In this document: piece after piece, positions 11,260 through 20,642 of the stretch
How positions within the stretch are numbered: the stretch's first letter is position 1
Layout of the letters: every line of letters begins with the position of its first letter
DNA from: JBFAPK01 sp040676675
GTDB taxonomy: Bacteria; Actinomycetota; Actinomycetes; Mycobacteriales; Micromonosporaceae
DNA length: 62,584 nt
Direction: 5' to 3'
NCBI RefSeq assembly: GCF_040676675.1
Contig: NZ_JBFAPK010000050.1
Coordinates: forward strand, 1-62,584
Position numbers and translations under genes: made by a program
The notes under the pieces: model-generated
Database searches by the model: none
What the model was told of the DNA's origin: nothing
The model's input: the letters and a program-made list of their open reading frames with translations, nothing else

Positions 11260-13356
11260 GTGGCCGCCGCAGAAGCGCTCGCCAAGGTACGCAACATCGG
11301 CATCATGGCGCACATCGATGCCGGTAAGACCACGACCACTGAGCGGATCCTGTTCTACACCGGTATCACGTACAAGATCGGTGAGGTCCACGAGGGCGCT
11401 GCCGTCATGGACTGGATGGAGCAGGAGCAGGAGCGGGGTATCACCATCACCTCCGCCGCCACCAAGTGTGAGTGGAAGGGCCACACGATCCAGATCATCG
11501 ACACGCCCGGCCACGTCGACTTCACGGTCGAGGTCGAGCGGTCGCTGCGTGTGCTCGACGGCGCGGTCGCCGTCTACGACGGTGTCGCCGGTGTGGAGCC
11601 GCAGACGGAGAACGTCTGGCGGCAGGCGGACAAGTACAACGTCCCGCGGATGTGCTTCGTCAACAAGCTGGACCGGACCGGTGCCGACTTCTTCCGCTGC
11701 GTGCAGATGATGGTCGACCGGCTCAACGCCACGCCGCTGGTGCTGCAGGTCCCGATCGGCGCCGAGGCCGACTTCATCGGCGTCGTCGACCTGATCGAGA
11801 TGCGGGCGCTGACCTGGCGCGGCGAGACCCAGAAGGGCGAGGACTACGCGGTCGAGGAGATCCCGGCCGACCTCGCCGACTCGGCCGCGGAGTGGCGCGA
11901 GAAGCTGCTGGAGACGCTGGCCGACGTCGACGACGCGGTGATGGAGAAGTACCTCGAGGGTGAGGAGCTCTCCGCGGACGAGATCAGGGCGGCCATCCGG
12001 CGCGCCACGATCGCCGGCAACGCCAACCCGGTGCTCTGCGGTACCGCGTTCAAGAACAAGGGCATCCAGCCGATGCTGGACGCGGTCGTCGCGTACCTGC
12101 CCTCGCCGCTGGACATCCCGGCGATCGAGGGCACCGCGCTCGACGGCGAAACCCCGATGCAGCGCAAGCCCTCCGTGACCGAGCCCTTCTCGGGTCTGGC
12201 CTTCAAGATCCAGACGGACAAGCACCTGGGCAAGCTGACCTACGTCCGGGTCTACTCCGGCAAGCTCGAGTCCGGTTCGCAGGTGATCAACTCCACCAAG
12301 GACCGCAAGGAGCGGATCGGCAAGATCTACCAGATGCACGCCAACAAGCGGGAGGAGCGCAGCTCCGCCCAGGCTGGCGACATCATCGCCGTGCAGGGTC
12401 TGAAGCAGACCACCACCGGCGACACCCTCTGTGACCCGGCCAACCCGGTCATCCTGGAGTCGATGACCTTCCCGGAGCCGGTCATCGAGGTGGCGATCGA
12501 GCCGAAGACCAAGTCCGACCAGGAGAAGCTGGGCACCGCGATCCAGCGGCTGGCGGAGGAGGACCCGACCTTCCGCGTCAAGAACGACGAGGAGACCGGG
12601 CAGACGGTCATCGCCGGCATGGGCGAGCTGCACCTGGACATCCTGGTGGACCGGATGCGGCGCGAGTTCAACGTCGAGGCCAACATCGGCAAGCCGCAGG
12701 TGGCGTACCGCGAGACCATCCGCCGCAAGGTGGAGAAGGTCGAGTACACGCACAAGAAGCAGACCGGTGGTTCGGGCCAGTACGCGCGGGTCATCGTCAG
12801 CGTCGAGCCGCTGCCGCTCGACAACGAGTCGCCGACCTACGAGTTCGCGAACGCCGTGACCGGTGGCCGCATCCCGAAGGAGTTCATCCCGTCGGTGGAC
12901 GCCGGTGCGCAGGACGCCATGCAGTACGGCATCCTGGCCGGCTACCCGCTGGTCGGGCTGAAGCTGACGCTGCTCGACGGTCAGTACCACGAGGTCGACT
13001 CGTCCGAGATGGCGTTCAAGATCGCCGGCTCGATGGTGCTCAAGGAGGCGGCCCGCAAGGCCGACCCGGCGCTCCTCGAGCCGATGATGTCCGTCGAGGT
13101 AACGACGCCCGAGGAGAGCATGGGCGACGTGATCGGCGACCTCAACTCCCGCCGTGGCATCATCCAGGCGATGGAGGAGCGCGGCGGTGCCCGCGTCGTC
13201 CGCGCCCTGGTGCCGCTGTCGGAGATGTTCGGCTATGTCGGCGATCTGCGGTCGAAGACCCAGGGCCGGGCTAGCTACAGCATGCAGTTCGACTCCTACG
13301 CCGAGGTTCCGGCCAACGTGGCGAAGGAGATCATCGCGAAGGCAACGGGCGAGTAG
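11260..13356 (+). CDS. fusA: Elongation factor G
   Basis: Translocation GTPase, 698 residues. The G1 motif AHIDAGKT is at 17-24, the G2 region is ERGITITSAAT, the G3 motif DTPGHVDF is near 80 and the G4 motif NKLD is near 135. Domain IV has the usual QTGGSGQYARV. The start is GTG 11260. It lies 100 nt after rpsG in the str operon and before tuf. No second EF-G copy is in the window. Confidence 0.97.
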   Translation: MAAAEALAKVRNIGIMAHIDAGKTTTTERILFYTGITYKIGEVHEGAAVMDWMEQEQERGITITSAATKCEWKGHTIQIIDTPGHVDFTVEVERSLRVLDGAVAVYDGVAGVEPQTENVWRQADKYNVPRMCFVNKLDRTGADFFRCVQMMVDRLNATPLVLQVPIGAEADFIGVVDLIEMRALTWRGETQKGEDYAVEEIPADLADSAAEWREKLLETLADVDDAVMEKYLEGEELSADEIRAAIRRATIAGNANPVLCGTAFKNKGIQPMLDAVVAYLPSPLDIPAIEGTALDGETPMQRKPSVTEPFSGLAFKIQTDKHLGKLTYVRVYSGKLESGSQVINSTKDRKERIGKIYQMHANKREERSSAQAGDIIAVQGLKQTTTGDTLCDPANPVILESMTFPEPVIEVAIEPKTKSDQEKLGTAIQRLAEEDPTFRVKNDEETGQTVIAGMGELHLDILVDRMRREFNVEANIGKPQVAYRETIRRKVEKVEYTHKKQTGGSGQYARVIVSVEPLPLDNESPTYEFANAVTGGRIPKEFIPSVDAGAQDAMQYGILAGYPLVGLKLTLLDGQYHEVDSSEMAFKIAGSMVLKEAARKADPALLEPMMSVEVTTPEESMGDVIGDLNSRRGIIQAMEERGGARVVRALVPLSEMFGYVGDLRSKTQGRASYSMQFDSYAEVPANVAKEIIAKATGE

Positions 13357-13427
13357 TTCGCTCGCGGCCTTGACGGGCCGAGCTGCGCGAGACCGGGCCT
13401 GAAGGTTTCACCACCGCAAGACCCAAC

Positions 13428-13490
13428 GGCTACCCGGCCGGAAACGGCCGGCCGGGTGGCCTTGCTCCCCGGTTCTCAGGGGCCGGGGAG
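13428..13490 (+). terminator. Two consecutive hairpins between fusA and tuf
   Basis: The first stem is 13 bp with one G-T pair (13428-13440 with 13449-13461). The second is a perfect 8 bp (13465-13472 with 13483-13490). They sit 70 nt after fusA and could act as a partial terminator that makes tuf expression differ from the upstream genes. A separate tuf promoter was not clear. Confidence 0.5.
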
Positions 13491-13562
13491 GCTGTCGACA
13501 GAGTCCTAAGCGCCAGATGGCGCGCCGGGCGTACGAACCAAGAAGTCCACAGGAGGACACCA

Positions 13563-14756
13563 GTGGCGAAGGCGAAGTTCGAGCGGACTAAGCCGCACGT
13601 CAACATCGGCACCATTGGTCACATCGACCACGGTAAGACGACGCTGACGGCGGCCATCACGAAGGTCCTGCACGACAAGTACCCGGACGTCAACCCGTAC
13701 ACGCCGTTCGACGAGATCGACAAGGCGCCGGAGGAGAAGGCCCGCGGTATCACGATCTCGATCGCGCACGTCGAGTACCAGACCGAGGCGCGGCACTACG
13801 CGCACGTCGACTGCCCCGGTCACGCCGACTACATCAAGAACATGATCACCGGTGCCGCGCAGATGGACGGCGCGATCCTGGTGGTGGCGGCGACCGACGG
13901 CCCCATGCCGCAGACCCGCGAGCACGTGCTGCTGGCCCGCCAGGTCGGCGTGCCGTACATCGTGGTCGCGCTCAACAAGAGCGACATGGTGGACGACGAG
14001 GAGCTGCTCGAGCTGGTCGAGCTCGAGGTCCGCGAGCTGCTGTCGACGCAGGAGTACCCGGGTGACGACCTGCCGGTCGTGCGGGTCTCGGCGCTCAAGG
14101 CGCTCGAGGGCGACGAAGAGTGGACCGAAAAGCTCATGGAGCTGATGAACGCGGTCGACACCGCGATTCCGCAGCCGGAGCGGGAGACCGAGAAGCCGTT
14201 CCTGATGCCGATCGAGGACGTCTTCACGATCACCGGTCGTGGCACGGTCGTCACCGGTCGCGCGGAGCGCGGCGTGCTCAAGCCGAACGAGGAGGTGGAG
14301 ATCGTCGGTATCCGCGAGAAGTCGCAGAAGACGGTCGTCACCGGCATCGAGATGTTCCGCAAGCTGCTCGACGAGGCCCGCGCGGGCGAGAACGTCGGTC
14401 TGCTGCTGCGGGGTATCAAGCGCGAGGACGTCGAGCGCGGCATGGTGGTCATCAAGCCGGGTACCACCACCCCGCACACGGAGTTCGAGGCGACGGTCTA
14501 CATCCTCTCCAAGGAGGAGGGCGGCCGGCACACCCCGTTCTTCCAGAACTACCGTCCGCAGTTCTACTTCCGGACCACGGACGTTACGGGCGTCGTCACG
14601 CTGCCCGAGGGCACCGAGATGGTCATGCCGGGTGACAACACCACCATGAGCGTCAAGCTGATCCAGCCGATCGCGATGGAGGAGAACCTCAAGTTCGCGA
14701 TCCGCGAGGGCGGCCGGACCGTCGGCGCGGGCTTCGTCACGAAGATCGTCAAGTAA
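13563..14756 (+). CDS. tuf: Elongation factor Tu
   Basis: GTPase that delivers aminoacyl-tRNA, 397 residues. The P-loop GHIDHGKT is at 19-26, with DCPGHADY and NKSD following in order. Domains II and III include GRGTVVTGRAERG and the GGRHTPFF segment of the elfamycin-binding region. The start is GTG 13563 preceded by AGGAGG. It is last in the str operon. Confidence 0.97.
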   Translation: MAKAKFERTKPHVNIGTIGHIDHGKTTLTAAITKVLHDKYPDVNPYTPFDEIDKAPEEKARGITISIAHVEYQTEARHYAHVDCPGHADYIKNMITGAAQMDGAILVVAATDGPMPQTREHVLLARQVGVPYIVVALNKSDMVDDEELLELVELEVRELLSTQEYPGDDLPVVRVSALKALEGDEEWTEKLMELMNAVDTAIPQPERETEKPFLMPIEDVFTITGRGTVVTGRAERGVLKPNEEVEIVGIREKSQKTVVTGIEMFRKLLDEARAGENVGLLLRGIKREDVERGMVVIKPGTTTPHTEFEATVYILSKEEGGRHTPFFQNYRPQFYFRTTDVTGVVTLPEGTEMVMPGDNTTMSVKLIQPIAMEENLKFAIREGGRTVGAGFVTKIVK

Positions 14757-15088
14757 TTTGGGTAACCCCGATTAGCATGCCGTTCAGCGATACGGCATAC
14801 TAGTCAGGTTGCGTACCGACCATTCGCTGGTCTGTGCCCGGCCACCGGGTATCGGATCGGAGAACAGTCGCGCGTAGGGTGGTTGGCCCCTCGTGGTCAA
14901 CCACCCTCGCACGGCGTCGGGGCAGTGCCAGGCACGACCGGCGCCTCGACTTCCCGCGCGGCCAGAGTCCCTCGGACTATTCGGGGCGGAGTCTGGCCAC
15001 CGGGCGCGACACGCCCGACCGCGGGGGTCGGCGGAGTGGGGCAGGGCCCCGCAAGACAGCGGCATCGAGAGAAGGAACAGAAGCCACC
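14757..15088 (+). promoter_or_regulatory. rpsJ (S10 operon) leader
   Basis: No gene is seen in these 332 nt. The first 60 nt are less GC-rich and hold a 7-bp stem (14777-14783 with 14792-14798), perhaps the tuf terminator, and a weak -10-like CATACT at 14796. Then come a perfect 10-bp hairpin (14876-14885 with 14898-14907) and, at 15006-15025, a 20-nt element identical to one in the rpsL leader. It is a candidate site of S10 operon control. Confidence 0.5.
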
Positions 15089-15397
15089 ATGGCGGGACAG
15101 AAGATCCGCATCCGGCTCAAGGCCTATGACCACGAGGTCGTCGACTCCTCGGCGCGGAAGATCGTCGAGACGGTGACGCGCACCGGGGCGCAGGTCGCGG
15201 GCCCGGTGCCGCTGCCCACGGAGATCAACCGTTTCTGCGTGATCCGTTCGCCGCACAAGTACAAGGACTCGCGCGAGCACTTCGAGATGCGCACGCACAA
15301 GCGTCTGATCGACATCATCGACCCGACCCCCAAGACGGTCGACTCGCTCATGCGCCTCGACCTGCCGGCTGGCGTCGACATCGAGATCAAGCTGTAG
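15089..15397 (+). CDS. rpsJ: 30S ribosomal protein S10
   Basis: 102 residues, the usual length. 30S head protein and NusG-binding partner (NusE) in antitermination. The family motifs [13 protein letters not shown] and GPVPLPT are clear. Start ATG 15089 with GAAGGAAC upstream. The frame is open further upstream through the leader, but that part is not S10-like. First gene of the S10 operon. Confidence 0.97.
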
Positions 15398-15408
15398 GGA
15401 CCGGACTA

Positions 15409-16074
15409 ATGGACAGGCAAGTAAAGGGCATCCTGGGCGCCAAGCTCGGCATGACCCAGGTCTGGGACAACAACCGCGTTGTCCCCGTGACCGTGGTGCA
15501 GGCCGGCCCGTGCGTCGTGACTCAGGTCCGTACGGCCGACAAGGACGGCTACTCGGCGGTCCAGTTGGCGTACGGCGCGATCGACCCGCGGAAGGTGAAC
15601 AAGCCGAGGGCCGGTCACTTCGCGAAGTCCGGCGTGGCGCCGCGGCGGCACATCGTCGAGCTGCGCACGGTCGACGCGGACTCGTACGAGCTCGGCCAGG
15701 AGGTCACCGTCGACGCGTTCCCGCCGGGGGCTCCGGTGGACGTGACCGGTAAGACCAAGGGCAAGGGCTTCGCCGGTGTGATGAAGCGGCACGGCTTCCA
15801 CGGCCTGCGCGCGAGCCACGGTGTCGAGCGCAAGCACCGCTCGCCGGGCTCGATCGGCGCCTGCGCCACCCCGGGTCGCGTCTTCAAGGGCGTCCGGATG
15901 GCGGGTCGGATGGGCAGCGTGCGCTACACCGTGCAGAACCTGACCGTCCAGGCCGTCGACACCGAGAACAACCTGCTGCTCGTCAAGGGCGCCATCCCCG
16001 GCCCCAAGGGCGCGCTGGTCCTGGTCCGCTCCGCGGCGAAGGCGCAGGCGAAGAAGGGCGGTGCGGCCAAGTGA
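15409..16074 (+). CDS. rplC: 50S ribosomal protein L3
   Basis: 221 residues. 23S-binding protein near the peptidyl-transferase centre. The family segments GILGAKLGMTQVW and KGFAGVMKRHGF, then GSIGACATPGRVFKG, are present. ATG 15409 lies 11 nt after rpsJ. The stop overlaps the rplD start by 4 nt (GTGA). Confidence 0.97.
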   Translation: MDRQVKGILGAKLGMTQVWDNNRVVPVTVVQAGPCVVTQVRTADKDGYSAVQLAYGAIDPRKVNKPRAGHFAKSGVAPRRHIVELRTVDADSYELGQEVTVDAFPPGAPVDVTGKTKGKGFAGVMKRHGFHGLRASHGVERKHRSPGSIGACATPGRVFKGVRMAGRMGSVRYTVQNLTVQAVDTENNLLLVKGAIPGPKGALVLVRSAAKAQAKKGGAAK

Positions 16075-16736
16075 CCACCGTTGACATCCTGACCGCCGAG
16101 GGCACCAAGGGCGGCTCCGTCGAGCTGCCGGACAGCGTCTTCGACGTGCAGGCGAACATCGCGCTGATGCACCAGGTCGTGGTCGCCCAGCTCGCCGCCG
16201 CGCGACAGGGCACCCACAAGGCCAAGACCCGCGGCGAGGTCGCCGGCGGCGGCAAGAAGCCGTACAAGCAGAAGGGCACCGGTCGGGCCCGGCAGGGTTC
16301 GATCCGCGCGCCGCAGTTCGCCGGCGGTGGCGTCGTCCACGGCCCGGTCCCGCGCGACTACGCCCAGCGGACCCCGAAGAAGATGAAGGCCGCCGCCCTG
16401 CGTGGCGCCCTCTCCGACCGGGCCCGCGCCGGCCAGGTGCACGTGGTCGAGACCTTCGTCGGTGGCGAGAAGCCGTCGACCAAGGCGGCGATCGCGACCC
16501 TGAACAAGGTCACCGAGGCCAAGCGGGTGCTGATCGTGCTGAGCGCGACCGACGAGCTCAACTGGCTCTCGCTGCGCAACCTGCGCAACACCGAGCAGCA
16601 GCGGGTGCACCTGATCGAGGCTGGCCAGCTCAACACGTACGACGTGCTGACGGCCGATGACGTGGTCTTCACCAAGGACGCGCTCGACGAGTTCCTTCGC
16701 GTCCGGACCGAGGCCGCCGAGGAGGCTGCGAAGTGA
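16071..16736 (+). CDS. rplD: 50S ribosomal protein L4
   Basis: 221 residues. Its extended loop (KPYKQKGTGRARQGSIRAPQFAGGG) lines the exit tunnel. In E. coli L4 also represses the S10 operon; whether it does so here is not known. GTG 16071 overlaps the rplC stop, and its own stop overlaps rplW by 4 nt. Confidence 0.97.
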   Translation: MTTVDILTAEGTKGGSVELPDSVFDVQANIALMHQVVVAQLAAARQGTHKAKTRGEVAGGGKKPYKQKGTGRARQGSIRAPQFAGGGVVHGPVPRDYAQRTPKKMKAAALRGALSDRARAGQVHVVETFVGGEKPSTKAAIATLNKVTEAKRVLIVLSATDELNWLSLRNLRNTEQQRVHLIEAGQLNTYDVLTADDVVFTKDALDEFLRVRTEAAEEAAK

Positions 16737-17035
16737 CGACGATCCCCGATCCGCGCGACATCATCGTGGCGCCGGTGGTCTCGGAGAAGAGCTACAGCGA
16801 GCTCAACAAGAACTGGTACACGTTCTTGGTCCACCCGGACGCCAACAAGACCGAAATCAAGATCGCGATCCAGCAGATCTTCAACGTCCGCGTCCTGACG
16901 GTGAACACGCTCAACCGCGAGGGCAAGCGCAAGCGCACCCGCACCGGGTTCGGCCAGCGCAAGGCCACCAAGCGGGCGATGGTGAAGCTGGCCGACGGTG
17001 ACCGCATCGAGGCCTTCGGCGGCCCGGTCAGCTGA
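16733..17035 (+). CDS. rplW: 50S ribosomal protein L23
   Basis: 100 residues. It sits at the tunnel exit and docks trigger factor and SRP. The family pattern PRDIIVAPVVSEKSY is followed by the VNTLNREGKRKRT loop. GTG 16733 overlaps the rplD stop (GTGA), so the two are translationally coupled. Confidence 0.97.
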   Translation: MTTIPDPRDIIVAPVVSEKSYSELNKNWYTFLVHPDANKTEIKIAIQQIFNVRVLTVNTLNREGKRKRTRTGFGQRKATKRAMVKLADGDRIEAFGGPVS

Positions 17036-17047
17036 GGGGTATAGACA

Positions 17048-17887
17048 ATGGCTATCCGTAAGTACAAGCCGACGACGCCGGGCCGGCGTGGCTCCAGCGT
17101 CGCCGACTTTGCCGAGATCACCCGCTCGACTCCCGAGAAGTCGCTGCTGGCTCCGCTGCCGAAGAAGGGCGGGCGCAACGCCCACGGCCGGATCACCGCG
17201 CGGCACCAGGGCGGCGGGCACAAGCGCCAGTACCGTCTGATCGACTTCAAGCGGGTCGACAAGGACGGCGTACCGGCGAAGGTCGCGCACATCGAGTACG
17301 ACCCGAACCGGACCGCCCGGATCGCGCTGCTGCACTACGCGGACGGCGAGAAGCGGTACATCATCGCCCCCAAGGACCTCAAGCAGGGCGACACGGTCGA
17401 GTCGGGCCCGAGCGCCGACATCAAGCCGGGCAACAACCTGCCGCTGCGGAACATCCCGGTCGGTAGCACGATCCACGGCGTGGAGCTGCGCCCGGGCGGC
17501 GGTGCCAAGCTGGCCCGTTCGGCCGGCGTCGGCATCCAGCTGCTCGGCCGCGAGGGCGCCTACGCGACGCTCCGGATGCCCTCGGGCGAGATCCGGCGGG
17601 TCGACGTGCGCTGCCGCGCCACCATCGGCGAGATCGGCAACGCCGACCAGTCGAACATCAACTGGGGTAAGGCCGGCCGGATGCGGTGGAAGGGCAAGCG
17701 CCCGACCGTCCGTGGTGTCGCGATGAACCCGGTCGACCACCCGCACGGTGGTGGTGAGGGCAAGACCTCCGGTGGTCGCCACCCGGTGAACCCGCAGGGT
17801 AAGCCCGAGGGCCGCACCCGTCGTAAGGGCCAGCCGAGCGACCGGCTGATCGTCCGCCGCCGCTACGCGACGCGCAAGCGCGGCTAA
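17048..17887 (+). CDS. rplB: 50S ribosomal protein L2
   Basis: 279 residues. Core 23S-binding protein required for peptidyl transfer and subunit joining. The invariant C-terminal motif NPVDHPHGGGEG with its key histidine is present, followed by the basic tail. ATG 17048, 12 nt after rplW. Confidence 0.97.
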   Translation: MAIRKYKPTTPGRRGSSVADFAEITRSTPEKSLLAPLPKKGGRNAHGRITARHQGGGHKRQYRLIDFKRVDKDGVPAKVAHIEYDPNRTARIALLHYADGEKRYIIAPKDLKQGDTVESGPSADIKPGNNLPLRNIPVGSTIHGVELRPGGGAKLARSAGVGIQLLGREGAYATLRMPSGEIRRVDVRCRATIGEIGNADQSNINWGKAGRMRWKGKRPTVRGVAMNPVDHPHGGGEGKTSGGRHPVNPQGKPEGRTRRKGQPSDRLIVRRRYATRKRG

Positions 17888-17902
17888 GGAGATTAGGTAG
17901 AC

Positions 17903-18184
17903 ATGCCTCGCAGCCTGAAGAAGGGCCCGTTCGTCGACGACCACCTGCTCAAGAAGGTGGAGACGCAGAACGACAAGGGCTCGAAGAACGTCATCAAGAC
18001 CTGGTCGCGGCGCTCGACGATCATCCCGGAGATGCTCGGACACACGATCGCCGTACACGACGGGCGCAAGCACGTCCCGGTGTTCGTCACCGAGGCGATG
18101 GTCGGGCACAAGCTCGGCGAGTTCGCGCTGACCCGTACGTTCAAGGGTCACGAGAAGGACGACCGGAAGAGCCGCCGGCGCTGA
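17903..18184 (+). CDS. rpsS: 30S ribosomal protein S19
   Basis: 93 residues. 30S head protein contacting the A-site finger. It begins MPRSLKKGPFVDDHL, with TWSRRSTIIPEMLGHTIAVHDG following, both typical. ATG 17903 is 15 nt after rplB, with AAGGAG upstream. Confidence 0.97.
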   Translation: MPRSLKKGPFVDDHLLKKVETQNDKGSKNVIKTWSRRSTIIPEMLGHTIAVHDGRKHVPVFVTEAMVGHKLGEFALTRTFKGHEKDDRKSRRR

Positions 18185-18267
18185 AGTTCGCCGACTGATG
18201 TCCGGTCCGCTGGGCCGAGACACCAGGCGGACCTGGCCGAACGATAAAGGATCAAGGGGTTACAGCG

Positions 18268-18750
18268 ATGCCAGTGAAGGGCGACGCTCCGGTTCTTCCG
18301 GGCGCGCGGGCGGTTGCGCGGCACGTGCGCATCTCGCCGAACAAGGCGCGCCGGGTGGTCAACCTCGTCCGCGGTCTGCCCGCGAAAGAGGCGCTCACGG
18401 TGCTGCAGTTCGCGCCGCAGGCCGCGAGTGAGCAGGTGTACAAGGTGCTCGCCAGCGCGATCGCCAACGCGGAGAACAACGAGCGGCTGGACCCCGACGC
18501 GCTGCTCGTCAGCGAGGCGTACGTCGACGAGGGCCCGACGCTGAAGCGGTTCCAGCCGCGCGCGCAGGGCCGGGCGTACCGGATCCGCAAGCGCACCTGC
18601 CACATCACGATCGCGGTCGAGGCCGTCGCGCCGACGGCACGGCCGAGCAAGGCCGCGGCGGCCAAGAAGGCGGCGCCGGCCAAGAAGGCGGCGGAGGCCC
18701 CCCAGGCCGAGGCCGCTGAGACGGAGAGCAAGACGGAGGGCGCCGAGTAA
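18268..18750 (+). CDS. rplV: 50S ribosomal protein L22 with Ala/Lys-rich tail
   Basis: 160 residues. The core (about 1-120) is a normal L22 with ARHVRISPNKARRVV and the tunnel hairpin around FQPRAQGRAYRIRKR. A tail of about 35 residues, rich in Ala, Lys and then Glu, extends beyond the usual end, as is common in actinobacteria. The stop overlaps the rpsC ATG by one base (TAATG). Confidence 0.96.
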   Translation: MPVKGDAPVLPGARAVARHVRISPNKARRVVNLVRGLPAKEALTVLQFAPQAASEQVYKVLASAIANAENNERLDPDALLVSEAYVDEGPTLKRFQPRAQGRAYRIRKRTCHITIAVEAVAPTARPSKAAAAKKAAPAKKAAEAPQAEAAETESKTEGAE

Positions 18751-19619
18751 TGGGGCAGAAGGTTCACCCGCACGGGTTCCGGCTCGGCATCTCGACCGAC
18801 TGGAAGTCGCGTTGGTACGCGGACAAGCTCTACAAGGACTACATCGCCGAGGACGTGAAGATCCGGCGGATGATGTCCAAGGGCCTGGAGCGCGCGGGGA
18901 TTTCCAAGGTCGACATCGAGCGCACCCGGGACCGGGTACGGGTCGACATCCACACCGCCCGGCCGGGCATCGTCATCGGCCGGAAGGGTGCGGAGGCGGA
19001 CCGGATCCGGGGCGAGCTGGAGAAGCTCACCGGCAAGCAGGTGCAGCTCAACATCCTCGAGGTGAAGAGCCCCGAGTCGGACGCGCAGCTGGTCGCCCAG
19101 GGCGTGGCCGAGCAGCTCTCCAGCCGGGTCAGCTTCCGGCGGGCGATGCGCAAGGCGATGCAGTCCGCGATGAAGAACCCGATCGTGCGGGGCATCCGGG
19201 TGCAGGTTTCCGGCCGGCTCGGCGGCGCCGAGATGAGCCGTACCGAGTTCTACCGCGAGGGCCGGGTGCCGCTGCACACGCTGCGGGCCAACATCGAGTA
19301 CGGCTTCTTCGAGGCGCGTACGACCTTCGGCCGCATCGGCGTGAAGGTGTGGATCTACAAGGGTGACGCCGTGCCGGGCCGGGAGGCTCCGGCCGAGGCG
19401 GGTCCGGCGCGTCCGCGCCGGGAGCGTGGCGACCGTCCCGAGCGGCCGCGTCGCGGTCGGTCCGGCTCCTCCGGCACGACCGCCGGCGGTACCGAGGCCG
19501 GGCGGGCCGCCGCGGCGGACCGCGCGCAGAGCAGCGGTGACACCCCGACCGGTGAGTCGGTCGACAGCACCGCGGTCGCCGCGGCGCCGGCCCCGGCAGA
19601 AACGCAGCAGGAGGGCTGA
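18750..19619 (+). CDS. rpsC: 30S ribosomal protein S3 with long C-terminal tail
   Basis: 289 residues. It lines the mRNA entry channel. The KH domain (PGIVIGRKGAEADRIR) and the C-terminal domain (GRLGGAEMSRTEFYREGRVP) are complete by about residue 210. About 75 further residues form an Arg/Pro/Gly and then Ala-rich disordered tail. ATG 18750 overlaps the rplV stop. Confidence 0.96.
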   Translation: MGQKVHPHGFRLGISTDWKSRWYADKLYKDYIAEDVKIRRMMSKGLERAGISKVDIERTRDRVRVDIHTARPGIVIGRKGAEADRIRGELEKLTGKQVQLNILEVKSPESDAQLVAQGVAEQLSSRVSFRRAMRKAMQSAMKNPIVRGIRVQVSGRLGGAEMSRTEFYREGRVPLHTLRANIEYGFFEARTTFGRIGVKVWIYKGDAVPGREAPAEAGPARPRRERGDRPERPRRGRSGSSGTTAGGTEAGRAAAADRAQSSGDTPTGESVDSTAVAAAPAPAETQQEG

Positions 19620-19622
19620 CAG

Positions 19623-20048
19623 ATGCTGATGCCGCGTAAGCCCCCGAAGGGCTTCCGCAAGCCGCACCACCCCGAACGGAGCGGCGCCTCCAAGGGCGGC
19701 AACCGGGTGGTGTTCGGCGAGTTCGGAATCCAGGCGCTCGAACCGGCGTACGTGACGAACCGGCAGATCGAGTCGGCCCGTATCGCGATGACCCGTCACA
19801 TCAAGCGTGGTGGCAAGGTCTGGATCACGGTCTTCCCGGACCAGGCGCTGACCAAGAAGCCGGCCGAAACCCGGATGGGTTCCGGTAAGGGCTCACCCGA
19901 GTGGTGGGTCGCGAACGTGAAGCCGGGGCGGGTCCTCTTCGAGATGTCCTTCCCCAACGAGCAGATCGCGCGAGAGGCGATGCGTCGCGCGATCCACAAG
20001 CTCCCGATGAAGTGCCGCATTGTGACGCGCGAAGTGGGTGAATCCTGA
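19623..20048 (+). CDS. rplP: 50S ribosomal protein L16
   Basis: 141 residues. Contacts the A- and P-site tRNA elbow. The family motifs RGGKVWITVFPD and MGSGKGSPEWWVANVKPG are present. The N-terminus (MLMPRKPPKGFRKPHHPE) differs from the commoner PRRVKHRKQHHP form. ATG 19623 lies 3 nt after rpsC, and the stop overlaps rpmC (TGATG). Confidence 0.96.
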   Translation: MLMPRKPPKGFRKPHHPERSGASKGGNRVVFGEFGIQALEPAYVTNRQIESARIAMTRHIKRGGKVWITVFPDQALTKKPAETRMGSGKGSPEWWVANVKPGRVLFEMSFPNEQIAREAMRRAIHKLPMKCRIVTREVGES

Positions 20049-20284
20049 TGGCAGCGGGCGTTAAGGCCGCCGAGCTGCGTGAGCTCTCCGAGGAGGAGCT
20101 GGTCACGAAGCTCCGGGAGGCCAAGGCGGAGCTGTTCAACCTCCGCGTGCAGGCCGCGACCGGCCAGCTGGACAACAACCGCCGGCTGCAGGTCATCCGT
20201 CGGGAGATCGCCCGGATCTACACGATCATGCGTGAGCGCGAGCTGGGGCTCTCGGCCGCGCCGACTGAGGTGACTGCATCATGA
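20048..20284 (+). CDS. rpmC: 50S ribosomal protein L29
   Basis: 78 residues. Tunnel-exit protein. Two helices carry ELRELSEEELVTKLREAKAE and then QLDNNRRLQVIRREIARI, the family signature. ATG 20048 overlaps the rplP stop by one base. The stop overlaps rpsQ by 4 nt (ATGA). Confidence 0.96.
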   Translation: MAAGVKAAELRELSEEELVTKLREAKAELFNLRVQAATGQLDNNRRLQVIRREIARIYTIMRERELGLSAAPTEVTAS

Positions 20285-20562
20285 GCGAAGAGAACAACAC
20301 GGCCGCCGCCGCGCGCCCGCAGCGCAAGGTGCGTGAGGGCCTCGTGGTCAGCGACAAGATGGAAAAGACCGTGGTCGTCGAGGTCGAGGACCGGGTCAAG
20401 CACGCGCTGTACGGCAAGGTCATGCGCCGCACCAGCAAGCTGAAGGCGCACGACGAGCAGAACGCGTGCGGCATCGGCGACCGGGTGCTGCTCATGGAGA
20501 CCCGCCCGCTGTCCGCCACCAAGCGGTGGCGGGTCGTGGAGATCCTCGAGAAGGCCAAGTAA
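20281..20562 (+). CDS. rpsQ: 30S ribosomal protein S17
   Basis: 93 residues. OB-fold 16S-binding protein with the pattern RKVREGLVVSDKMEKTVVVEVED and a C-terminal RPLSATKRWRVVEI. ATG 20281 overlaps the rpmC stop. Last gene before an 80-nt structured gap that separates the S10 and spc groups. Confidence 0.96.
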   Translation: MSEENNTAAAARPQRKVREGLVVSDKMEKTVVVEVEDRVKHALYGKVMRRTSKLKAHDEQNACGIGDRVLLMETRPLSATKRWRVVEILEKAK

Positions 20563-20595
20563 GAGCCCCCGTACGGCGGTTCTGGTTCCGCCAAG

Positions 20596-20618
20596 CTCGG
20601 CCGGCGCGGCCGGCCGAG
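20596..20618 (+). terminator. Hairpin between rpsQ and rplN
   Basis: A perfect 9-bp GC-rich stem (20596-20604 with 20610-20618) with a 5-nt loop marks the S10-spc boundary. There is no T-tract, so it is probably a partial terminator or processing point. Confidence 0.4.
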
Positions 20619-20642
20619 AACTGGCAGACATAGGAGATAGAC

